Source: Saururus chinensis (lineage: Eukaryota > Streptophyta > Magnoliopsida > Piperales > Saururaceae). From it: 64,000 bases of DNA. Position numbers and translations under genes: made by a program. The notes beneath the pieces are model-generated. The model did not search any database and was not told the DNA's origin. It saw only the letters and a list, made by a program, of their open reading frames with translations. Shown in pieces: positions 47,591-58,964 of the stretch. The stretch covers positions 13,443,001 through 13,507,000 of the forward strand of contig CP141147.1 in the NCBI GenBank assembly GCA_035235625.1, written 5' to 3'. Numbering within the stretch: position 1 is the stretch's first letter; every line of letters begins with the position of its first letter.

Positions 47591-48780
47591 TCAACCCTCA
47601 TAATGTGGATTTTCAAGAGATGTAGACTCCACTTTAGAGACAAAATGGTCTAAAAATGGTTTCAAATGTTGTCCATTAACTTTGAAAACATCACCATTAT
47701 TTGGGTTTTCAATTTCAACAGTGCCATAAAGAAAAATAGTTTTTACAATGAAAGGACCTGCCCAACGTGATCTTAATTTTCTTGGAAAGAGATGAAGCAT
47801 AGAGTTGTAAAATAAAACTTTTTGAAATGGCTGAAATTGTTTTCATAGAATGTTTTTATCATGAAAAGCCTTCATTCTCTTATTGAATTTGCAATTTTCT
47901 ATTTAAGCAGCATGTTGAATTTCCTCTAACTCATTGATTTGCAATTTTCTATTTAAGCCAGCTTTGTCAAAGTTGAAATTTAAAGCATTGATTGCCCAAT
48001 ACGCCTTATGCTCCATATCCATAGGCAAGTGACAAGTTTTTCCAAAAAGTAAATGGTAAGGAGACATTCCAATTGGGGTCTTAAAAATGGTACGGTAAGC
48101 CTAAAGAGCGTCGGTCAGCCGTAAAGACCAATCTTTACCATTTGGATTTATTATTTTCTGCAAAATATATTTAATTTCCCGATTAAAAATTTCTAACTTG
48201 TCCACTTGTTTGTGGGTGATAGGAGGTAGCTACTTTATAGGTTATCCCATACTTCTTCATCAAAGTCTCAAATGGCTTATTGGAAAAAAGTGACCCCCTG
48301 TCACTTATGATGGCTCGAGGCATTCTAAACCTTGAAAAGATATTTTCTTTTAAAAAGCGCATAACAACTTTGTGGTCATTGGTTTTGTTTGGAAACATCT
48401 CAATCCACTTGGAAATAAAATTGACAGAAACTAAAATGTAAACATAGCCAAAAGAAGGAGGAAAAGGTCCCATGAAATCGATGCCCCAACATTCAAAAAT
48501 ATCAAAAAACCAATATGGGGTTAAGAGGCTTCATATTTCGATGAGAGATAGCTCCTAACTTTTGACACTATTCACAAGTTTTACAAAATTCATAAACATC
48601 TTTGAAAAGAGTTGGTGAGTAAAAACCACATTACAAATTTTTAGCAGTGGTCTTTTTAGAGGAGAAGTAACCATCACATGCTTTAGAATGACAAAAAGAG
48701 ATAGTACTTACTTCTTCAGAGTCAGGCACACATCTCCTTATTATTTGAACCAGACAGTACTTAAAGAGATAGGGGTCATC
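47591..48780 (-). mobile_element. Integrase region of element F (fossil)
   Basis: Core strings [20 protein letters not shown] and [20 protein letters not shown] (48183-48473). The C-terminal domain RWAGPFIVKTIFLYGTVEIE is at 47591-47800. Confidence 0.8.
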
Positions 48781-49482
48781 TCAAAAGAAATGTTTTACCT
48801 TGGTAAAGAATCTCTTTTTATCACGATGAGACCAATAATGGGGAACTTTACCTAACACCAAGTAGTTGGTAATTTTGGCATACCATGGAGGATGTGAGAT
48901 GGCAAAAAGTTGTTCATCGTAGAATGTGTCTTGGATTGGAATGTTTTCCGAAGAATCAAAAAATTCTAATCTTGAAAGATGATCCACCACCACATTCTCT
49001 ACTCCCTTCTTGTCTTTGATTGTGAGATCAAACTCTTGGAGTAGGAGTATCCATCGAAGCAATTTGGGCTTTGTATCTTGTTTGCTCAAAAGGTACTTCA
49101 AAGCTGCATAGTCAGTAAAAATGATAATCTGAGAGCCAATCAAATAGGATCTAAATTTGTCAAGTGCAAATACTATAGCAAGAAGTTCTTTTTCGGTGGT
49201 GGAGTAGTTTATTTGGGTACTATTTAAAGTTCTACTTGCATAATAAATTATGCAAGGTTTATTATCTTTCTTTTGCCCTAAAACAGCCCCAATGGTATAA
49301 TCACTTGCATCACACACAATTTCAAAAGGAAGGGTCCAATCCAGGGGCTGCATGATGGGTGCAAACACTAACATGTCCTTAAGCTTTGTGAAAGCTTCTT
49401 CACATGCTTCCGACCACTCAAAAGAATGTTCTTTAATTAGAAGATTACACAATGGTCTAGATATCACACAAAAAACCGGCAT
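48781..49482 (-). mobile_element. RNase H region of element F (fossil)
   Basis: Long open stretch with [60 protein letters not shown] and [13 protein letters not shown]. Confidence 0.85.
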
Positions 49483-50678
49483 GCCCTAGAAAGGATCTAA
49501 CATCTTTTATGGACTTTGGACTTGGCAAATTAGTAATCAATTTAATTTTTGCCTTGTCTATCTGAATTCCCTGCACATAAACAATGTGACCAAGTACTAT
49601 TCCAGTAGTAACCATAAAATGACATTTTTCTCAATTTAAAACTAGAATTTTCTCTTCACATCTCACCAAAACTTTTTCTAAGTTATAAAGATAGCCATCA
49701 AAAGAATCACCAAAAACAGAGAAGTCATCCAAAAAAAATCCAAAAAATGCTCCACCTTGTCACTAAAGATGCTCATCATGCATCTTTGGAATGTGGCAGG
49801 AGCATTACGTAATCCAAATGGACATGTAAAGGTCATTTTTCTTGATCTTCAAGTGCAATCTTAATTTGATTATATCCTAAATAACCATCTAGAAAACAAT
49901 AAAATTTTTGACCGGCCACCCTCTCTAAGATTTGGTTCATGAACGGCAAGGGGAAGTGGTCTTTCTTGGTGATGGAATTCAATTTCCTATAATCTGTGCA
50001 CATCCACCAACCAGTGGTGATTCTAGTGGGAATTAACTCATCATTGACATTCTTAACCACCGTCACTTTAGAATTTTTTAGGACAACTTGGGTGAGACTC
50101 ACCCATGGACTATCAGAAATGGGGTAAATGATACCCACATCTAGAAATTTTAGGACCTCTGCTCTCACTACCTCTTTCATAATAGGGTTTAACCTCCTTT
50201 GAATATGTCTCACAGGTTTTGCATTTTCTTCCATAAAGATCCTATGTGTGCAAATCAGGGGACTAATCCCCTTGATATCAGCAATGGTCAACCCAATGGC
50301 ATTCTTGTAATTTCTAAGGACTTCGAGCAACTTGTGCTCTTGCTCATTATCCAACTTTGAAGAGACAACAACAGGAAATGTCTCTCCCTCACCAAGATAA
50401 CCATATGTAAGTTCAGTAGGGAGGAGTTTCAAGTCTAACTTAGGTGGTTGGACACTTGAGGGGAGAGGAGCACTATTAGAAGGAGGTAACTCCTCAAAGC
50501 GGGCCTTCCACCTATTGGTATCCAATAATGCAGTCAACTCCAACAAGGAATTTACATAATTAATCATAGCATCATCATCAAAGTTAAAATAAGAAAGACA
50601 TGTTTCAAGAGGGTCAGAAAATGAAGAAATAGTAGTCATGTCATTAACAAGACTTTCTAAAAGATTCACTTCATCCAC
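49483..50678 (-). mobile_element. Reverse transcriptase region of element F (fossil)
   Basis: GLTIADIKGISPLICTHRIF, RRLNPIMKEVVRAEVLKFLD, CTDYRKLNSITKKDHFPLPF and FLDGYLGYNQIKI are visible, followed by a more damaged part. The acidic linker DEVNLLESLVNDM is at the upstream end. Confidence 0.82.
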
Positions 50679-50702
50679 ATCCTCATCATCATCTCCTAGT
50701 TA

Positions 50703-51240
50703 CTAGAAAATATTAAAAATGTTTAGTTCGAAAGTCTTATTTCCAAAAAGAAGCTTTATAACACCATTTCTATAATTAATAAAAGCATTAGAAGTATCAA
50801 GAAATGGGCCGTCTAATATGACAGGAATTTGAGTAGAAGCATTCAAAACTAGTTGTGTGTCCAAAACAATAAAATCAACAGGAAAACAAAACTTTTCTAC
50901 ATGTACTAGCACATCCTCAATAATTCCTCTTGGTGTTTTAACTATGCGATTTGCAAGGTGAAGTATAATGCTTGTGGGTTTCAATTCACCAAGTCTTAAT
51001 TATTCATAAACAGAAAAAAGTAAAAGATTTATACTTGCCCCTAAATCAAGTAAAACTTTTTTCAATTTGAAAGTTCCCAATTACACAAGATATGGTTGGA
51101 CAACCTAGATCCTTGTATTTGGGTGGGGTATTTTATTGCAAAATTGAACTCACTTGTTCCGTCTAGAAGGCCTTCTTTTGTATATTTAACTTTTGTTTGA
51201 TTATATAAAGGTCCTTTAAAATTTTTGCATATGACAGAAT
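50703..51240 (-). mobile_element. Protease region of element F (fossil)
   Basis: IVKTPRGIIEDVLVHVEKFC then FPVDFIVLDTQLVLNAST, aligned with B and A. Confidence 0.7.
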
Positions 51241-52829
51241 TTATTTAATGGCATCCAAGAGAGGGATATTAATTTTCACTTGTTTACAAATCTCTAGGAT
51301 GTCAGAATGAGAAACTATTTTAGAAGAATAAGAATTCACCCTTTGAGGAAAATGAGTTGTAATTGGAGAAACATTTTCAGAGTTGTCAACGTTATCACAT
51401 TTTTTAGAATTCAAAGACTCCTCCTCAGGTTGATATACCTTCTTTGGAGTATCTTTATTTATGATCTTTCTATTTCTCAAGGTGGTGACTAAGTTGACAT
51501 TCTCTGGAGAATTTAAGGATTTTATATTCTGACCTTTTGGATTAGGTTGAGGCTGAGAAGAAAAACTCTCTTTTTCTTGTATGCTCAAGCTTGTAGTAAT
51601 TTGAGTCATTGAGGCCTTCAAATCATTTATAGCTTGCATTGTCTGACTATTGATGGTTGCTTGGCCTTGCATGAACATCTGTAAAGTGTCCTCAAGTGAC
51701 TTTTTGTGTGGTGGCACATATGTTGAAGATGAGGGAGGTACCTATATATTAGACTCATTTTTTCAACTAAAGTTGGGATGATTTCTCTAGTTTAGATTGT
51801 ATATTTCAAAATAGGGAGAAGAAAATGGCCTTTTGCAAATGTTCATGGCATTTCCTTGGGTGTGTAACACTTCTTCAAAGGCAGGGATTGTTGGACAATC
51901 ATGCGTCAAGTGTCCACTTCTTTCACAAATTCCACAAATACTTTGTGAGTTTGCATCAATTTGTTTGCATTGCATTGCTTTAATTTTTCTAGTTAGACTA
52001 GTAATTTTAGTGTGAACATCATATTCTTCCCTAAGAACGTACATCCCACCCTTTTTTGGATTTTTGAGATTTTTCTAGTTGACTAGAATCAGTCCATGAC
52101 AGGGCTTTTTCTCCGACAATTTTCTAAAAATTTACCATTATACATCATTTCTAGATGCTCACACATTTGAGAACTCATTCCTTGATAAAAGATACTCATG
52201 GTCCGCCAAAGTTCATAACCATGGTGCGGATACATAAGCAAAAGATCTTTAAAACGTTCCCAACATTGAAAAAAAATGTTTTGTTTTCTTTTTGAGAAAA
52301 GTCGAAAATATTTCTTCTTAAAGTAATGGTCCGGTGAGTAGGAAAAAACTTTTTCAAAAACTCACGTTGCATTTCTTGCCAAGTCCCGATGGATCTTGGT
52401 TTCAGAGTATTAAATCAATTTTTTGCTTTCTCTTTTAAGGAAAACGGAAAACGTTTCAAGCTAATAACATTCATTGAAACATTTTGATTGTGTAATGCAG
52501 TACATACATCCTCAAATTCTTTCAACAAGTAGACTTTTTTTCGAGTCTAAACCATGAAACTTGGGTAGTAATTGAATTATACCCTGCTTTAGCTCAAAAA
52601 TGTCTATATTTGGAGGAAATATCAAACAAGAGGGGGTACTAGTCCTTTTGGGTTGTAAATAATCACGTAAAGTTTTAACTTGAATATTTTGTTCATTATC
52701 ATCCTCATTATTACTTCTTTGTTCTTTATTCATTCTTAAATCCTCCATTAAATAAAAAAAAAGAGAATTTTTAAAAGATTTGTTCACTCTTCTCAATTGT
52801 CCTGAATTATTGCGCACCCATGTGAACAT
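51241..52829 (-). mobile_element. gag region of element F (fossil)
   Basis: Includes a zinc-knuckle-like CGICERSGHLTHDCP near 51920, the coiled block MFMQGQATINSQTMQAINDL (51650-51700) and the N-terminus LRDYLQPKRTSTPSCLIFPP (52600-52670). The region is broken. Confidence 0.75.
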
Positions 52830-53176
52830 GGAACAATTATTTTTTTTAATAAAAGAAAGTAAATGTGCAAAACTTAAATGACAAAATATATAAAGTTAGA
52901 GAGTTAGAAGTTAATAGACAGAATTTAAAGTTCAATATTAGGCCAAAGGCACTATTTAGGTACACGTTTGAACCCAAAAAATTTTCAGTGGTAACGTGGG
53001 TAGTGCCTCTGGTCTAAAAAAATTTGCAGAATTTAAAATTAAATAATATAAAATAAATGACTGAATTTAAAAAGTTAGTGAACAAAAATAAAAGTTAGAG
53101 AATTAGAAAAGTTAGAGTGAGTTTTTTTTGTAACAGATTCTTGTCACACGTTGTGATCCCCGATAATGGCGCCAAT
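52830..53176 (-). promoter_or_regulatory. Leader and primer binding site of element F
   Basis: Immediately inside the 5' LTR the minus strand reads TTGGCGCCATTATCGGGGAT (about 53157-53176), matching the tRNA-Asp 3' end complement. The rest is non-coding leader. Confidence 0.8.
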
Positions 53177-54546
53177 TATTTGTTACGTCTAAACCAAGAC
53201 TATTAATTAGTCTAATTTGGATTTATTTTTTACTTGTTAACTATAGTAAATGAGGTCGATCCACAGGGAAAGTCTGGTGTGACAAAGAAAACTATTACGA
53301 AGAGAATAGAGTAGAGAAGGAAGATAAAGTATAGAATAAGAGATAATCAAAGAGAAAGTGATAAGGCATCGGTAATCCACTTGTAATAAAGCTCTAATAT
53401 ATATTTGATTCAAATGATAACTCAATTAAGATCAAATAAAAATTTGTTTTAATCAGAAAATTTATCTCTTAAAGAAATTTGAAATAGAACAATAGTAATT
53501 GATTATTTACTACGTGAAAGGATTAAGTATATAATTATAGGAAATTATAAGCATTCGGCATGCCTTTAGTCAATGCCGAATCAAATAATTATATAGATTA
53601 TAAACTCCTTAAATATGAAACATCAATTTAAAATGGTAAAGAACTTACTTGAATCAAAGTAGTCATTAAACATCAAGTACAAGCTTTATCTCTAGCCTTA
53701 GCTTAAGAGTTTAGAAAGCCATTATAATAAAATTAAAATAAGAGAAGAGAGATCCAAAGAAGAGGGGATGATGCCTATACCACGTACACCCTTCTATTTA
53801 TATGAGTAGAAGGGGTTGCTTCAAAGGGGAAGGTCCAATCATATCCTTTAATTTCATCCTGATTGATTGCTTGATTGGTTGATTCTTTGACAATAATAAG
53901 ATTATAAATTAATTAAATAAATCAATGATTTACATAGCAAATAAATATCTTTGAGTCTTCTTTTAGTTATCCAATCAACTTTATTATCTTTCCTTATGTG
54001 TATAAATCACAACAACTTAAAAGATTCTCCATGTGTTAGCCTCAGGTTAGTAGACTAGTTATCCATTTGCATGTCAGATTTGACCCCAATATCTTTAGAA
54101 TTATGAATTTCGTCTTTAAATAGCAATTGTAGCCACGTAAATCATCTTTCCAATACCACCAGAATCATATCAATTTGAATTATACATAACAAGATATGAC
54201 GGAAATACTAAGGTTGTATCAATATGTCCTATTCAGCTTCTTCCCGAATTTAGTTCTCTTGATGCAAATCTAAAATCCAACAGGTTTACAAGGTTATGTT
54301 TAACCATTCCATGCATGTTTAGACTATTAGGAGGCCATTCTTGACTTTTAAATAGCTTTGTGTAGTTGGACTTCACTTCCTCTTATACTTGGATCCTGTT
54401 GAAGCCTGTTTAGACATGTAAATTTAACTAAAGTCCAACTAACTTATTCAAAACATAAATAACCTAAATAAGAAATAAATTAAAACAAAATAGGATTGCA
54501 ATTCGAAATGTGAAAGCATTTAATTAGACATTATTTTAGTGCATTA
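53177..54546 (-). mobile_element. 5' LTR of element F
   Basis: About 1,370 bp. Its first bases differ slightly from TGTTG, and it ends AGTGCATTA. A minus-strand TATA (CATATAAATAGAAGG) lies near 53793-53808. Confidence 0.85.
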
Positions 54547-54551
54547 GTAGG

Positions 54552-54778
54552 AGATTTTGAACTTGTAATTTCATAATAATATGCTTTGAATGTGACACAA
54601 CATGTTAGGATTGTATGATTTAATGCTTTGGGTATTATGTGATTATCTAATTTCATGATGTAAGAGTGAAAGACAATAAATTATGACATGTTTGAAAATG
54701 CATAGGGCATGCATGTGAGCTAAAAGTATGTTTGATGTGGACCATGTGCATGCTAGTGATGGCTAACAAGTAAATTCT
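54552..54778 (+). mobile_element. LTR fragment between element F and the gene-fragment unit
   Basis: Continues 44278-44877. Its last ~70 bp (about 54702-54778; GCATGCATG, GAGCTAAAA and TATGTTTGATGTGGACCATG) are repeated at 58976-59045 on the far side of the gene-fragment unit. Confidence 0.55.
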
Positions 54779-54873
54779 CGAGCCGTCAGCAACCTCCACG
54801 CGTATCTCCATAAGCGCAGTTACAACTTCTTCGATTTTCTCTGTTTGTCCTACAGAACTTACTCCGATACCAA

Positions 54874-55210
54874 TGTTGTGGACGATTATCCACAACGGTG
54901 TGGCAACCGGCATAGGGGAAGGGAGTGGCGTAAGAAGGCCGGGAAAGAGGAGAGGGGACAGCATGGTCGCTGGACAGAAAAGGGAGAAGAAGAGAAGAAA
55001 GGGGAAAAGATAAAATAATTAATCATTCACTAACTAAATTAGAGAATATCTCTTACTCTTTAAATAAATAATCTTAATGGGCTCACTAACAAGCGCCTAA
55101 GGCCCATAAACATAATTAAAGAAAACCCTGATTAACTTATTAACCTAAATACCTTTATTATATAATTCCTTAATTACCCTAGTACGTGGCCCTAATGACA
55201 ACCCCTAACA
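54874..55210 (-). mobile_element. LTR-like repeat, left copy (3' in sense direction)
   Basis: 337 bp, TG...CA, matched to 58616-58964. The shared words GGCCACGT, TAACTTATTAACCTAAAT and ATTCACTAACTAAAT are in the same order and orientation. Confidence 0.65.
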
Positions 55211-55269
55211 CATTCACAATATTTCACCCCACTTCTATATCACCTCGCTTTCAAGGTGACTTAAAATAT

Positions 55270-57255
55270 AAAGCATTAGGCCTACCATAACTCTGCTATG
55301 AAGAACCGATCTGGAATTGTGAAAGTGGCTGACTGCTTCTGAGTACAAGCGACTGAAGTTAGGACAATAGCATCTTTTAATGCAAGTATGATTTCTACGA
55401 GGAGTGAAGTAACAACATCATGTCTAATCAATTCCGAAGTACCCCTTGAAAGATGAACAACCAACAAATATAGGCAGTCAAGTCTGTGCCGCTTGACTGA
55501 AAAGTGGCAAAAAGGCGACTTGTCTATAGGTTCTTTAATACAAATTCTTCAAAAGCCTTCGAGAATTCTTGATAGAATTTTATAAGCTTTTTTTCTGAAC
55601 AAACCCTTCTTCCTTCAAAAGGTGCTTCAATTCAGTGTATAACGACTCAACCGCTTTTAGACCGAACCCAGGATGAAACGATATGGCTAAGTCGAGTGAC
55701 TTAGGCCATTCTAAGCGAAACTGAAACATCATTAGATGAGCCTTCTACTGAAACATCATTAGGTGAGCCATCTATGTCCATTCTCGACTGTTCATCAGCA
55801 TTCGTTGTCACATTTTGAAGATTGGGCATGGTAATTTCAAAAAATGTGTCGACAAGCTTTCCGTCTGATATGGATGCAAATTCGCCAATGGTTGCCTGCA
55901 AGCATCCACCACTATTATTTGGAGACTGTTTAAAGATTTTTGATAGAAGAGTAAAAAAACTCAGAAGAAGAAGCTTTTATTGCACTTATATTTTGTGATT
56001 TGACATGCTCTGTATAAAAAGCCATGGCCATTCGCTCATGAACGCTTCTTTCACCATCAGATGCATCAGCATGTCCTCCCTTATTCTGTTGAATTAGTAT
56101 ATGCAGACTAGAACAGATAAGTCCACGTAAATCAAGTCCATCACAAAGGGCAATGCACAATTCCTTCTTAAGTTCCTCAAAGCTGTCAGCAGTATACAAA
56201 GGATAATTGCAGAAAGCTGGCAACAAGGACCAAAGAGAGTACACAAGTCCTCCGACACTCTTTGATGAGACTATCTTCCCTTCACTGTCAAGCGTTTTGG
56301 ATTTCAACCTGACATGCCTAACCAGATCCAAAATAGATTCTTTAAAATATCTTAAATTGGCACCAACAATGTATGGCCTCAAAATTGGAACCAACCACAC
56401 ATAGGCATTAGAAAAATCTTCAGCAGCCAAGTTGAGTGACAAAACACTTACAAATGCCTCTGGCCCCATTGCTCTGACTGCGGATCCAACACATTCTAGC
56501 AGCTGTTTTCTATACACCAGATCTTCATCTGGAAGTTTCTGCATCTGGCCTAAGGTCTGAATACTTCCCCTCATTAGGTATAAACATGATCTTCCTAATT
56601 TATCAAACATTGATGATACAATCTGAAAAGACATGTTCCAAACTGCACTGTATTGATAACCAAGTAAATTCTCCGCAATTGCACATATTTTTTCAATGAC
56701 GGTTGGCCCAGAACTCATTGGTGGGTCAGTGTTCAACTGGTCCACTCCTTCTTTGATCAATGGTTCATCAATACAAGTGTCAATCAGGCCTTCCATGCCC
56801 TCTTTGGCGGCAAATATAGCCTCTGCGTGCTCGCAGGCCAAGATTTCTCCCAGTGCACTGAAAATAGTGGACAACTTTGGAGCACAATTGACGACATAAA
56901 CTTCTCTAACACCAACATGAAGCAACCGTGCATATAAGTCATCCCATCTGCCGATTTATTTTGAGTGGCAGATGCTGCAAGAGAGCATAACAGGTCAAAT
57001 AACATTTCAGGGGCGGCCTCAGATGATGGACTGGAGCAAAATGCTTGCAAAATGTTCATTATATGATTGGTGACAATAGGTTGTTGCAGTTCCAAGAGTG
57101 ATTTGAAGCATTGCAGAATGCTGTTCGTTAACTTCATCGGCATAAGAGCTAGACATCCCCTCAACATTCCCAACACCATGTTATCAAGCATTGTGATCCC
57201 TATCTCCCACAGATTCTTCGTAACTTCATCTGACCAATCAAGTGGTGTGATTTCC
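55270..57255 (-). pseudogene. RRP12: RRP12-like fragment (ribosome assembly factor, HEAT-repeat region)
   Basis: Strong, extended similarity to plant RRP12-like proteins, which export and mature pre-ribosomal particles in the nucleolus. Recognisable in order are LMPMKLTNSILQCFKSLLEL, YVVNCAPKLSTIFSALGEIL, GPTVIEKICAIAENLLGYQY, MQKLPDEDLVYRKQLLECVG, VGGLVYSLWSLLPAFCNYPL, GLICSSLHILIQQNKGG, LQATIGEFASISDGKLVDTF, HFSVKRHRLDCLYLLVVHLS and RHDVVTSLLVEIILALKDA. That spans some 660 codons without visible introns, suggesting an mRNA-derived copy. It lacks the N-terminus and the extreme C-terminus and is interrupted in a few places, with one frame change near 56935 and decay between 55500 and 55700. 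It ends about 60 bp from the left LTR-like repeat. Confidence 0.88.
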
Positions 57256-57261
57256 TTTAGA

Positions 57262-57382
57262 AAATGTATGATAAGAGGAACAATATCATTACCTACTGTA
57301 CGAGCCCCCAATCCTAAGCAAGTACCTCAAGCCATTGCAAAGTTCCATCCCCCTTCTTCCTGATCCTGATCGTCAACATCAA
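57262..57382 (-). pseudogene. Importin beta-1 fragment (~40 codons)
   Basis: DDQDQEEGGWNFAMA followed by GTCLGLGARTVGNDIVPLI matches the importin beta-1 HEAT-repeat block usually read as DQDQDDSVWNISMAGGTCLG with LVARTVGDAIVPLVMPF. Importin beta carries NLS cargo into the nucleus. The fragment is fused in place between the PPR piece (upstream in sense) and RRP12 (downstream). It is too short for function and is interrupted by a stop. Confidence 0.78.
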
Positions 57383-57384
57383 GA

Positions 57385-57720
57385 CAGACCTCCATTGCAT
57401 GGCCCGTTTTGAAGTGACCCTCTATCAGAGTAGTATAAACCACTCCATCGTAGACTAAGCACCTGGTGTGCAATTCATCAAACAGCTTGAAGGTCTCAGG
57501 CCTGTCTCCCAGCAATGAGTCAACTTCGTAGCCCTTGTTGATCATCTCCCGCAGCAGATCCAGTGTCTCCTTATTGCGGAAGCAGCGGACTGAGGCTGGA
57601 AGTGCTTTGAAAGCTTCGACAGAGTCCGGGGACAGAAGTCTGGCTAGGATGACTGGAGCCTGGGCCAGTGGCAGTAGGCGGCGCTGGGTGGTGGCCATCG
57701 GCTGTCCCATGGCAGAAGTC
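57385..57720 (-). pseudogene. PPR-protein fragment
   Basis: Two helical repeats of pentatricopeptide type: FRNKETLDLLREMINKGYEV (about 57520-57580) and PETFKLFDELHTRCLVYDGV then VYTTLIEGHFKTGHAMEV (57385-57505). PPR proteins bind organellar RNA. A further ~40 codons upstream (LARLLSPDSVEAFKALPASV) stay open but show no clear repeat. In sense direction this is the first of the three gene pieces. The exact parent gene is not identified. Confidence 0.65.
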
Positions 57721-58519
57721 ACGGAGACCCAGAGTGGGGAAAGGCCATCTCCCCTGTTCGAACCAGAATGGCGAATCCCCCGTACATCTCGCTGGAGATA
57801 GAAAACTTTCCACACTAGCCACAATCGACTGAGATTATCACAGTCGAAAATCTAGGGATGCAGTGCATCTTCCATACTGATCTGGGAAAACAGATGTCGA
57901 AAATCCCGTGTAATCAGGGAGGCATCATCTCCCGTCAAGAAAAATTGCCGGCCTGGAGATTGCAACGGTGACGGCTTATCCGGTGCTACAACGGCGGCTA
58001 CATCCGTGGTGGAGGTGAATGGGCGGAGGAGGACGAGGCCGGAATTCAGGCGATGGGGTGCTTGCTAGAAGTTTTGAGATGGCGAACTCAGGCGGTGGTG
58101 CCGCTCAGCCGCAGCCCCCTCGGCAAAGGAAAAAGCGAAAGAGCCGGTCCACGACAGGATGGAGAGTGGCCTCCGGGGTTTTCCAGCCGGGGGTTCGGCA
58201 ACGGCCTCTTCCGCGGAGAAAAGGGCGAAGGAGCGGGACGGCGGGACATGAGCCCGGGCATCTCGACCGCGGCCCGGTCTATCTTCGTGCGGCTGAAGTA
58301 CATCTGGAATGTGCCCCTTTTTTGGTACTCCCAATCGAATGAGATCTGCTCCACCGGACGGGCCGTGGCTTACCGTCCTTCTTCGCCCTCTTTGCCGTGG
58401 CTGATACCGAACGAAGGGCCAATGGTGGGCCTTCTTCCTGCCGCCGGAAGTAAGTTTGGATTTCCTGGCGGATTGCCTAGGAACATTTCTGCCTTGACAT
58501 GATCGACTGGCCTGGCCAC
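57721..58519 (-). other. GC-rich leader of the gene-fragment unit
   Basis: A GC-rich stretch open in several frames on both strands between the right LTR-like repeat and the PPR piece. A ~190-codon minus-strand frame (58646-58065) runs through the leader (AGRAEKIAVVATTLAEICAM). The left leader copy encodes a comparable string (GQTEKIEEVVTALMEIRVEV), so this may be an old coding segment. It may also hold other captured DNA. No family recognised. Confidence 0.35.
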
Positions 58520-58615
58520 AAGTAGCTGCAATCATCGCGCATATCTCCGCGAGCGTAGTTGCAACTACTGCAATTTTCTCCGCTCTTCCTGCGAAAATTT
58601 CTACTCTAATATTAA

Positions 58616-58964
58616 TGTTGTGGACGGTTAGCGTGGCAGCCAACATAGGGGAAAGGAGCGGTGTAAAGAGGACATAAGGGAGAAGAGCGGTGTAAAGAGG
58701 ACAGGAACGGGGAGAGAATATGGCATGGCCACTAGATATAAAGGGGAAAAATAAAGAAAAAAGGGGAGAAAATAAGATAATTAATAATTCACTAACTAAA
58801 TCAGGGCATAACTCTTATATTTTAAATAGATAATCCTAATAGGCTTACTAACAAATACCTAAAGCCCATGAATATAATTAAAGAAAACTCTAATTAACTT
58901 ATTAACCTAAATGTTCTTATTATATAATTACCTTAGCACGTGGCCCCAATGACAACTCCTAACA
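58616..58964 (-). mobile_element. LTR-like repeat, right copy (5' in sense direction)
   Basis: 349 bp. The minus-strand start is TGTTAGGAGTTGTCATTGGG. It includes a duplicated GAGCGGTGTAAAGAGGACA (about 58657-58705). A TATA-like TTATATCTAGTGG (minus) lies near 58730. Confidence 0.6.

Larger units (their letters stand above)
44878..54546 (-). mobile_element. Athila-type retrotransposon F, structurally full length, fossil
   Basis: 9.67 kb with LTRs 44878-46261 (3') and about 53177-54546 (5') and a perfect target duplication gtagg (44873-44877; 54547-54551). Sense is minus: gag, protease, RT, RNase H, integrase, 3' non-coding region. The LTRs differ at about one base in ten by eye, so it is old, similar to A. 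All domains are present in order, but coding is broken in roughly ten or more places. No env-like region is seen. Confidence 0.88.
54779..58964 (-). mobile_element. Chimeric gene-fragment unit between LTR-like direct repeats
   Basis: Direct repeats 54874-55210 (337 bp) and 58616-58964 (349 bp) read TGTTAGGRGTTGTCATT ... CCACAACA on the minus strand, like copia-type LTR ends. Each is followed in sense direction by ~95 bp of shared leader; the left copy keeps TTGGTATCGGAGTAAG (54858-54873), close to the initiator-tRNA-Met primer site. Between the repeats, three host gene fragments (PPR, importin beta-1, RRP12) lie on the minus strand. The repeats differ at very roughly one fifth of sites. The second leader copy outside the left repeat means this is not a simple LTR-internal-LTR element. 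No gag or pol is visible. Confidence 0.6.
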
